Below, piece by piece: positions 6,407 to 12,232 of a stretch of DNA of 16,614 nt. Each line of letters starts with the position of its first letter. Positions within the stretch are counted from its first letter, which is position 1. This DNA comes from Wenzhouxiangella sp. Lineage in GTDB: Bacteria; Pseudomonadota; Gammaproteobacteria; Xanthomonadales; Wenzhouxiangellaceae. The notes below the pieces were generated by a model. The model saw only the letters and a program-made list of their open reading frames with translations, had not been told where the DNA came from and did no database searches. The position numbers and the translations under genes are program-made. The stretch covers positions 1-16,614 of the forward strand of contig SKQI01000073.1 in assembly GCA_007119095.1 (NCBI GenBank). Direction: 5' to 3'.

Positions 6407-7756
6407 TTGAACCGCGCAAACGTCTTTAAGGCATTCTCGCCGCATCGCCCGAGTCAACGGCTTGCGGCGCTTTTCCTGGTTACCCTGCTACTGGGTGCCA
6501 CACCGGCAGCCGCTTTGACTACCGACGGTGCCGATGCGGTGTTCTCGGACGTTCGCCCGGCGCTGCTGCAGATTCGCACCGTGGTTGGGCCGGGGGAGCA
6601 GCAAAGCTCGATTGGCTCCGGCTTCCTGGTCAGTGCCGACGGCCTGGCCATTACCAACTACCACGTCGTTGCCCAGCATGCGCTGGAGCCCGGCACCTAT
6701 CGGCTGCAATACCGCGAGCCCGACGGATCGCGCGGCGATCTGGAACTGCTGGCCATTGATGTGCTGAGCGATCTGGCCGTGGTCCGGCGGGCGCGCTCGG
6801 CCGATGTCTACCTGGAATTCGACGTTCTGGCCCTGGCCGACCACATACCGCAGGGCGAACGACTGTTTGCCATTGGCAATCCCATGGATATCGGCTTCAC
6901 CATCGTCGAAGGCACTCACAATGGCAGGGTCGAACGCAGTTTTCTTGAGCGCATTCACTTCTCCGGTGCGCTCAATGCCGGCATGAGCGGTGGGCCGGCC
7001 CTGACCCGCGATCGGCGTATCGCCGGGGTCAACGTCGCCCGCATGGGTGGCGGCCAGTTGATCAGCTTCCTGGTGCCACCGAGCAAGGCCCTGGCCCTGC
7101 TCGACCAGGCTCGCAATGGTCGGGCAATGTCGCTGGATGTGGTCAAGGACGAAATCGCCAGCCAGGTTTTGTCCTGGCAAGCGGGTTTGTTCGAAGAACT
7201 TGATAACGCACCACGCAAGCCGCTGGAGATGGGCCGCTACCGGATCAGCGAGCCGGAGCTGCCCTGGCTGAGCTGCTGGGCTGGTACCAACCGCCACTCA
7301 CGACCGCGGCCACGGGTGTTTGTTGATACCACTCGCTGTAGCAACCAGAGTCAGCTGTTCATCGACAGCCAGCTCAATACCGGTGCTTACTCACTGGTCC
7401 ATTCCCATGTGATCAACCAGGACCTGAACGCAGTCCAGTTTGCCAGACACTTGAGTAGCCTTTATTCCCCCGAAATTCACTCGCATTTCATGAGCTCGCG
7501 GCGCTTGACCGCCGCGCGTTGCCATGATGAGTTCGTCAGGCCCGAAGCTTCCGAGGGCGGCCCGGAGCTGCGCGTACTTTGGTGTGCCCGTGCCTACCGC
7601 GAGTTCGACGGCATCTTCGATATTGATGTATCGCTCGTTACGCGGGATTCGTCTACCGAGGCCCTGGTCTCGCGACTGGAGATGAAAGGGGTCAGCTGGG
7701 AAACCGGTGCTCGCCAGGCCCGGCGTCTGATCGAGGATTTGCAATGGACGATGTGA
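6407..7756 (+). CDS. Exported trypsin-like serine protease (S1 family, no PDZ) with Cys-containing C-terminal domain
   Basis: This 449-aa protein has a TTG start at 6407 behind AAGG at 6394-6397 (9-nt spacer); no better in-frame start exists. A signal peptide with a long n-region covers about 1-36 (LAALFLVTLLLGATPAAA). Residues about 45-225 are a DegP/HtrA-like trypsin fold with an intact triad: H86 in TNYHVV, D122 in LSDLAVV and S194 in NAGMSGGPAL. The PDZ domains of HtrA proteins are absent. Instead residues about 250-449 form a domain not recognised here, with four cysteines (SCWAG, TTRCSN, AARCHDE, LWCARAY) that could form periplasmic disulfides, ending in a helical RQARRLIEDLQW. The stop overlaps the FHA gene by 13 nt, so the two products are almost surely made together. 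Targets are unknown. Confidence 0.85.
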   Translation: MNRANVFKAFSPHRPSQRLAALFLVTLLLGATPAAALTTDGADAVFSDVRPALLQIRTVVGPGEQQSSIGSGFLVSADGLAITNYHVVAQHALEPGTYRLQYREPDGSRGDLELLAIDVLSDLAVVRRARSADVYLEFDVLALADHIPQGERLFAIGNPMDIGFTIVEGTHNGRVERSFLERIHFSGALNAGMSGGPALTRDRRIAGVNVARMGGGQLISFLVPPSKALALLDQARNGRAMSLDVVKDEIASQVLSWQAGLFEELDNAPRKPLEMGRYRISEPELPWLSCWAGTNRHSRPRPRVFVDTTRCSNQSQLFIDSQLNTGAYSLVHSHVINQDLNAVQFARHLSSLYSPEIHSHFMSSRRLTAARCHDEFVRPEASEGGPELRVLWCARAYREFDGIFDIDVSLVTRDSSTEALVSRLEMKGVSWETGARQARRLIEDLQWTM

Positions 7757-8760
7757 TCTTCATCGAGGAGATCGGGCGTTATGGCCGGGGCAGCCAACGT
7801 CACCGGCTTGACTTGCCGGTTGGTGCTTCTGTCCAGATTGGCCGAGCCTTCGATTGCGATGTCATTCTGGACGATCCGCACGTGGCAGCCAGCCATGTCC
7901 TGGTCTCGCGCCAGGAAGACGGTAGCCTGAGCGTTGTTGACCAGGGCAGCGTCAATCGCCTGCGCATTCCCCATCAGCGCGCAACTGTCGACAGTCTGCA
8001 TATCAGCCCTGGCAGCGGATTCGGTGAATTCCTGCTTGGCCGCACTCGCCTGAAAATCTACCCCGGTGCACCGGAGCTGGCCGGCGAGCTGCCGTTGGCC
8101 GGCCAGCGCGGCCTGTGGCCGGTGGCGCTGGTTGCTGCGGTTGCTGCCCTGGGTTTGATGCTCATGTTCGAATGGCTGAAGGCAAGTTCCGAGTTTCGAT
8201 GGACGGCCCAGCTTGGCGAGTCCACCTTCCTTGTCCTGTTGCTGTTGTTCTGGACTGGCCTCTGGGCCGGCGCTTGCCGGCTGTTCCGAGGGCAGGCGCT
8301 GTTTGCAATGCATTTGCTGATTGCTGCATCGGCGCTGGCAGCCAGCCTGCTGCTGCATTGGCTGCTTCCTCTGCTTGCTTACAGCCTGTCGTTGTCCTGG
8401 CTGACCGCTATGGAATTCGCTATCGTCTGGCTGACTATCGGCGCGGCTGCCATCCTGCACCTTCGCGTGATCGGGCCAAGCCATGGTCGTCTGCAGGCGG
8501 CTATCGTCGTTCTACTCGTTGCCTTGGGCATGAGTCCGGAAATTGTCCGCACGGTCTGGCCCGAACCAGGCTTCGAGCGCAGCCACTACGTCCGCGTCCT
8601 CCAGCCTCCGGCCGTGCGCATTGCCAGCGCCCAGCCCGTGGACCAGTTCCTTGCCGACCTCGACACACTGCGGCCCCGGCTGGAAGCGGCCCGCGATGAG
8701 CTCGATCGTTTTGTGCCTGAGGCGCCGGATGCTGATGACTTGGTGGACCCGCCGGATTGA
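7744..8760 (+). CDS. FHA-domain polytopic membrane protein, coupled to the protease
   Basis: This 338-aa protein starts inside the protease gene (ATG 7744, 13-nt overlap) with GAGG at 7733-7736, so translation is coupled. Residues about 1-105 are a forkhead-associated domain: VQIGRAFDCDVILDD (30-44), VAASHVLV (47-54), VVDQGSVNRLRI and a final LGRTRLKIYP strand. FHA domains bind phosphothreonine peptides. Here the Ser of the usual 'S-x-x-H' pair appears as A48, so phosphopeptide binding may be altered or lost. Residues about 120-275 contain five or six hydrophobic segments (for example VALVAAVAALGLMLMF and FLVLLLLFWTGLWAGA), and the last about 55 residues are an acidic, helical soluble tail. 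With the FHA domain at the cytoplasmic N-terminus and the partner protease exported, the pair spans the membrane. Function is unknown. Confidence 0.85.
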   Translation: MDDVIFIEEIGRYGRGSQRHRLDLPVGASVQIGRAFDCDVILDDPHVAASHVLVSRQEDGSLSVVDQGSVNRLRIPHQRATVDSLHISPGSGFGEFLLGRTRLKIYPGAPELAGELPLAGQRGLWPVALVAAVAALGLMLMFEWLKASSEFRWTAQLGESTFLVLLLLFWTGLWAGACRLFRGQALFAMHLLIAASALAASLLLHWLLPLLAYSLSLSWLTAMEFAIVWLTIGAAAILHLRVIGPSHGRLQAAIVVLLVALGMSPEIVRTVWPEPGFERSHYVRVLQPPAVRIASAQPVDQFLADLDTLRPRLEAARDELDRFVPEAPDADDLVDPPD

Positions 8761-8776
8761 GGGTTTTGTGCCTGAG
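8708..8776 (+). repeat. 14-bp direct repeat GTTTTGTGCCTGAG flanking the FHA stop codon
   Basis: GTTTTGTGCCTGAG occurs at 8708-8721 inside the end of the FHA gene and again at 8763-8776 just after its stop, 55 bp apart. A shorter copy, GGTTTTGTGCC, is at 8984-8994. The first copy encodes F-V-P-E residues of the acidic tail. This could be a small tandem duplication of the gene end. Confidence 0.7.
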
Positions 8777-8779
8777 CCC

Positions 8780-8821
8780 GGGGGGGCGTGCCTTGGGCTG
8801 GTTGGGTTTGGGTTGGTTGGG
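8780..8821 (+). other. G-run cluster, putative G-quadruplex in the 3' region of the protease-FHA operon
   Basis: Four GGG runs at 8795-8797, 8804-8806, 8810-8812 and 8819-8821 are separated by loops of 6, 3 and 6 nt, which fits the usual intramolecular quadruplex pattern. A seven-G run at 8780-8786 lies just upstream. All G-runs are on the coding strand, so a structure could form in the mRNA about 20-60 nt after the FHA stop. Confidence 0.5.
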
Positions 8822-9129
8822 AGATGCATCGGGTGGTACCCGCCAGCTCGTGGCCTGAACGGGTGAGCGGCTTTCTTGATGCTGGATAGTGCGCGGGCCT
8901 TGATGCCGGTAGGGTTCGTTTCGGCGTCCCCGACAGTTTCTTGCCGTCGATCGTACCAGGGCGGAATTTGTCGGTCCGGGACAGGTTTTGTGCCGAATTC
9001 CGCACCCGCTCAGGCCACGATCTGGCAGATACCACCCGATGCGAAGGTCAGGAGGCTAGGGCGGGCTGATTTTGGGCATCGCGTCTTCGCTACAGCCGAA
9101 GGTCTTCCCACAAGCTTGGCAATAAAAAC
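8822..9129. other. Non-coding stretch without a recognisable gene
   Basis: No reading frame here has a plausible start, ribosome binding site and protein-like composition. The best, an 85-codon frame at 8876-9133 plus, lacks all three. There is one inverted repeat, GCGGAATT at 8961-8968 against AATTCCGC at 8996-9003, with a 27-nt loop that carries the partial GTTTTGTGCC repeat. No tRNA-like cloverleaf was noticed. A small RNA or a decayed gene cannot be excluded. Confidence 0.5.
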
Positions 9130-9157
9130 TTGACGGGCCGCTGTGGCCATCTATAAG
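9130..9157 (+). promoter_or_regulatory. Candidate sigma70 promoter upstream of the secreted-protein cluster
   Basis: TTGACG (9130-9135) and TATAAG (9152-9157) are separated by 16 bp, each one mismatch from consensus. A small inverted repeat, GGCC-gctgt-GGCC, fills the spacer (9136-9148). Transcription would start near 9164, leaving a leader of about 100 nt before the ATG at 9263. Confidence 0.5.
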
Positions 9158-9171
9158 CTGATGTGGCTAGA

Positions 9172-9200
9172 TTGACATCGGGCTTTTGGCGTTGTCTGAT
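9172..9200 (+). promoter_or_regulatory. Second candidate promoter upstream of the secreted-protein cluster
   Basis: A perfect -35 TTGACA (9172-9177) is followed after 17 bp by TCTGAT (9195-9200), four of six matches to the -10 consensus. Either this or the promoter at 9130-9157 could drive the gene at 9263. Confidence 0.35.
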
Positions 9201-9262
9201 GTTACGAAGGGGCGCTCGTAATTTGTTTCGGCACACTTCAGGTAGTAGTGGGAGACCAGATC

Positions 9263-10357
9263 ATGTCTAGTAATTTGAATCGCTTCAGCTTGGCAGTTTC
9301 CAGCTCAGACCTGATGCGCAAGAGACGCGCATGGGTCTTACCGATTTTTTATTTATTGGCTGCCTTGGCTGCCGGAGCCACGGCTTCCGCCGCTGAGCAG
9401 CGTGGTGATGCTGCGACCAGCGCTTTCGATCGCGGAAACCATGTTTTCCTTTTCGAGGACTTTCCAAGTGTCGAGAATGCCTGGGGAAGGCTTCAGGTGA
9501 ACTCTGTTGCGCGTTTAGATGGTCATGAAGGAAGACAGACCACGATGCTTCGCGCAACGTTCTCATCTAGTACCAGCAAACAGTTGGAACTCGTGGCAAC
9601 TGCGGCCGAAAGAGGTGATGTTTTTTTGGTGGCATCCACAGAAAGGTCTGAATGGACCATACGATGGAACGAAGACAAACAACCAGTCATATATGGACTC
9701 CTGGAACCGCGAGACCGCTCTCACATCGAGTCGATTATCTCGCACGGTATAAACGTGGAGGATTTGTCTCATTACTTCAAGCCGGCCATACACCCCGATG
9801 ATTTCGATGTAATCATGGATTTCCTCGGCTTTCAGAATGAGTTGTCCTATTCGCATCCCGAACTTTCGGTTGGCGAGGACCTGGAATTGCTTGCTGAAGA
9901 AGAATGGCAGCGACTGTGCCAGCTTTCATTTGACGGTATGCCCGATGCGGAAGGGCACGAGCAAGTGGAAAATACAGTGATGCCCAGTGCCTTAGACTGC
10001 GTTGGTTCCGCACTCTCAGCTGCCGGTGGCGCGCTGTCGTTATGGCAATCTTCTAACGCGTGCACCGATTGCCTTGCCAGTCGTTTGCCGCAACCCTGCA
10101 ATCTCTGCGCATCACAACTCGGAGCCGCAGCTGGATCTTTGATGGTCGCTATCGTGACATGCATCGGAGATGATGAATCGGCCCCTGCAGATCCGCCTTC
10201 TCCTCCCCCCGGTGTTGCGCCGCCGCCGATTCCCGCGCCTGGGGGAGGATTTCTGGTTCCAATCTACCGACTCGTGACCACGGAGGTATGTGTGGATGGC
10301 ACTTGCTGGACTGAAACCCAGCTCGTCGTGATAGGTTGGCAACGCATTCAGCCATAG
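9263..10357 (+). CDS. Exported protein of unknown function with Cys-rich, small-residue-rich block and Pro-rich linker
   Basis: About 364 aa from ATG 9263, chosen because GGAG (9251-9254) sits 8 nt before it; a GTG at 9248 is in frame but has no site. The N-terminus has a long polar stretch, then RKRRAWVLPIFYLLAALAAG and TASA, a signal peptide or membrane anchor at about 18-45. Residues about 50-235 are a charged globular domain not recognised. Residues about 245-300 are unusual: six Cys among Ala/Gly/Ser/Leu (LDCVGSALSAAGGALSLW, ACTDCLASRLPQPCNLCASQ, LMVAIVTCIG). A linker follows with repeated Pro (DPPSPPPGVAPPPIPAPGGG), then a final beta-like domain with VCVDGTCW. The DNA is poorer in G+C than the flanks (31 of 60 at 9541-9600, against 47 of 60 at 6061-6120). 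The Cys block faintly recalls halocin C8-like bacteriocin domains, but this is weak. Function is unknown. Confidence 0.75.
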   Translation: MSSNLNRFSLAVSSSDLMRKRRAWVLPIFYLLAALAAGATASAAEQRGDAATSAFDRGNHVFLFEDFPSVENAWGRLQVNSVARLDGHEGRQTTMLRATFSSSTSKQLELVATAAERGDVFLVASTERSEWTIRWNEDKQPVIYGLLEPRDRSHIESIISHGINVEDLSHYFKPAIHPDDFDVIMDFLGFQNELSYSHPELSVGEDLELLAEEEWQRLCQLSFDGMPDAEGHEQVENTVMPSALDCVGSALSAAGGALSLWQSSNACTDCLASRLPQPCNLCASQLGAAAGSLMVAIVTCIGDDESAPADPPSPPPGVAPPPIPAPGGGFLVPIYRLVTTEVCVDGTCWTETQLVVIGWQRIQP

Positions 10358-10371
10358 GTTGCCGGTGCGGT

Positions 10372-10400
10372 AATGATGACTTGGACGAGGGCTCATCATT
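10372..10400 (+). terminator. Stem-loop after the Cys-rich protein gene (possible terminator, no T-tract)
   Basis: AATGATGA (10372-10379) pairs perfectly with TCATCATT (10393-10400) over a 13-nt loop, starting 15 nt after the stop codon. The stem is A/T-rich and is not followed by a T-run, so intrinsic termination would be weak; mRNA 3'-end protection is an alternative. Confidence 0.35.
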
Positions 10401-10431
10401 CGGCGTTGCAAAACAAAAGGTACATGGTGAA

Positions 10432-10449
10432 CGGCAACTGCGGTTGCCG
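10432..10449. promoter_or_regulatory. Perfect 7-bp inverted repeat upstream of the paralog pair
   Basis: CGGCAAC-tgcg-GTTGCCG lies about 75 nt before the ATG at 10525, within a 167-nt gap. It can be an RNA hairpin or a protein-binding palindrome. No clear -35/-10 pair accompanies it, so whether the paralog pair has its own promoter is unresolved. Confidence 0.35.
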
Positions 10450-10524
10450 GGTGGTGAACTGGCATAGGGCTAGCTTACCCTTCCATCAGAGCCTCCCAAC
10501 CATCACGAGAAATCATTTTTTGTG

Positions 10525-11280
10525 ATGAATAGGTCTCGTTGGTCCGGCTGGAGTTGTCTTGCTTTTACTTGCTTGTTGTTTGCGCTTGGTCCCGCCATCG
10601 CTGTGTCGTGCCCGGAAGACGGTGTCAGCCAGGTAGGGTTTTCTCCGGCGGAGCTTAGTGGGTTCAGCCCGACAAATTTGTTTTCTGATGCGGGATTTCC
10701 CGCTTTGTCGGATGATGGGCTTGTATTGGCGGTCCTGCAGCTTGATGACTTCGAGAGTGAAGGAGCGACTGTCTATCTTGTTGATCTGTCGAAGGGTACT
10801 GAAGAGCCCTTCGGGCTTGAAACTCTTGTCCTGTTCAGTAGAACCGAATCGGGTCTGGATGAGGCGGACATGGCGGATGTGGGGCAGCGAGTGGATTCGG
10901 TCAATCGGACCCTCTGTTCTGGGGTGTTTCGGCCGCTGGAGGAAATCTATGATTTCTCATCCAGTGACAGTCGAACACTGTCCGAACCCCGCGTTCAGTC
11001 GCTTACCTGGTCCGATTGGGAGATACGATACGATTCTGCTGCCGGTGACGTGACGGTTTACCGTTCCGGCGAAAAGCCGAAGCCTTTGGTCGTTGCCCGA
11101 CCTACCGAAGTGCAAGGGCCCCGGGGAAGCCATCCTTACAATTTTTGCCTGACCCGGGAAGTGCCACTGCGCGCTTGGGCAGACCAGGGCTCGGGCTTGC
11201 TGTTGTTCCGATTGGATGTCACTTGCAGTTGCAAGCACTGTTTTTTCGCGCCGCGCTGGCTGATCGAAAAGTTGCCGTGA
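10525..11280 (+). CDS. Exported protein of unknown function, first of two tandem paralogs
   Basis: About 251 aa from ATG 10525 (a GTG one codon earlier is the alternative; the ribosome site is weak). A signal peptide spans about 1-26 (SCLAFTCLLFALGPAIA). Residues 58-70 read FPALSDDGLVLAV, the strand-turn-strand pattern of TolB/PD40 beta-propeller repeats, followed by a Y-x-V-D strand. The middle (residues about 95-135) is acidic and helical, with RVDSVNRTL. After about residue 160 come LTWSDWEIRYD, KPKPLVVARP and a conserved end with PLRAWADQGSGLLLFRLD, then a Cys cluster CSCKHCFFAP and WLIEKLP. The same order of motifs appears in the next gene, which starts 1 nt after this stop. Secretion or periplasmic location is likely. 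One propeller-like repeat is too few for a full propeller. The function is not recognised. Confidence 0.75.
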   Translation: MNRSRWSGWSCLAFTCLLFALGPAIAVSCPEDGVSQVGFSPAELSGFSPTNLFSDAGFPALSDDGLVLAVLQLDDFESEGATVYLVDLSKGTEEPFGLETLVLFSRTESGLDEADMADVGQRVDSVNRTLCSGVFRPLEEIYDFSSSDSRTLSEPRVQSLTWSDWEIRYDSAAGDVTVYRSGEKPKPLVVARPTEVQGPRGSHPYNFCLTREVPLRAWADQGSGLLLFRLDVTCSCKHCFFAPRWLIEKLP

Positions 11281-11281
11281 A

Positions 11282-12091
11282 ATGACTCGCCCATTGTGTG
11301 TTCAAAAGGCTCGCTGGGATCGAATTGCGCTGCGCAGTGCAGTGCTGCTTGCTGGACTGGTTGGGTGGATATTGCCGTTCGTTGCTTCCGCTTCCGAGAT
11401 CGGGCTTCCGGCCGGAATTTCGCTGGACAGCTTCATCCGGTCAGATGGGAATGATCTTGGGGAATTTCCGGCGCTGTCGGCAGATGCCTCAACCGTGGCC
11501 GTTGTTCATCGCCCCGACTTTGGTGCCGTGGTCCTTGATATTTATGCGGTAATCGACTCGGCAGATATCAAGCGGATTCGGTTGCTTGAGAGGGGCGAAT
11601 CGACGATAAACTTGCAGGCGAGCGCAAAGCGCAGGCTAGAACTTCGCGTGTCGGAAGCGAATGAATATCTGGAGGAACGCGGCTATCTGACCATGCAACC
11701 GCTGTTTGTTCAGCCTCGCCCTGACAAACCCCTGAATGAGTTCCTGAACTGGGGACGAAGGGTGACTTGGGAGCCCGAGACTAACACCTTGACGGTGGGT
11801 CTTGCTCGCCCCAAACCGGTAGTGATGAGTGCGGAGGGCGTTGATCACCCGTTCGCCCCATCTCGGTTTGAGACCGAAACTGTCGAGTTCACTCAGCGCT
11901 GGCCGACGCAGGTACGGAGAACAACCGAGAGTCATCCAGCCGGCTGTTCGGCTCGACCGATGCCAGTACGCGGCTGGATAAACCTGGATCGCCCTCCAGA
12001 ACGTCCATCCGTCATGGTGCTTCGGATTATCTTCCAGCCTCTTGAGCAAGACTGCCATTTGCCCGACGAGTGGCTGGTCGCGCCACTCTGA
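11282..12091 (+). CDS. Exported protein of unknown function, second of two tandem paralogs
   Basis: This 269-aa protein starts 1 nt after the previous stop, so the two are translationally coupled. The signal peptide has a long basic n-region and hydrophobic core AVLLAGLVGWILPFVASAS (about 20-38). It shares the plan of its neighbour: FPALSADASTVAVVH (62-76) matches FPALSDDGLVLAVLQ, then a Y-A-V strand, LLERGES, a helical RVSEANEYLEERGYL, VTWEPET, PKPVVMS, and the end PMPVRGW, VMVLRIIF, C-HLPDEWLVAPL. Identity is low, with matched landmarks rather than continuous similarity, so the duplication is old. It has fewer C-terminal cysteines than its neighbour (the CSC/HC cluster is reduced to one C). 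Function is unknown. It faces the beta-helix gene across a 141-bp gap. Confidence 0.75.
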   Translation: MTRPLCVQKARWDRIALRSAVLLAGLVGWILPFVASASEIGLPAGISLDSFIRSDGNDLGEFPALSADASTVAVVHRPDFGAVVLDIYAVIDSADIKRIRLLERGESTINLQASAKRRLELRVSEANEYLEERGYLTMQPLFVQPRPDKPLNEFLNWGRRVTWEPETNTLTVGLARPKPVVMSAEGVDHPFAPSRFETETVEFTQRWPTQVRRTTESHPAGCSARPMPVRGWINLDRPPERPSVMVLRIIFQPLEQDCHLPDEWLVAPL

Positions 12092-12191
12092 AGCAGGTCC
12101 ATCGGGGTGGCTTTCAAGATGCCCCATGCGCTCCTCAAACGGAGGATTTCCGGTCAAAAGATTTCCTTGGTCAGACCTTCATCGGTTTTCA

Positions 12192-12215
12192 CTTCGCGCC
12201 TTTGCGCCTTCGCGA
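12192..12215. repeat. Three 8-bp tandem units (CTTCGCGC-type) between convergent genes
   Basis: CTTCGCGC (12192-12199), CTTTGCGC (12200-12207) and CTTCGCGA (12208-12215) form an 8-bp period in the 141-bp gap between two convergent genes. This resembles intergenic 'TTCGCG/TTTGCG' repeats that I recall from many environmental proteobacterial and cyanobacterial genomes; that recollection was not verified. No canonical terminator is seen in the gap. Confidence 0.65.
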
Positions 12216-12232
12216 GAGATAAACCCAAAAGA

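Noticed and set aside
8876..9133. 85-codon plus-strand frame in the long intergenic stretch
   Set aside because: It has no ribosome site, a composition unlike the neighbouring genes and no family motif, and it overlaps the promoter at 9130.
12092..12232. Intrinsic terminator between the convergent genes
   Set aside because: Only weak stems such as CGGA...TCCG near 12139-12155 are present, and none is followed by a T-run in either direction.
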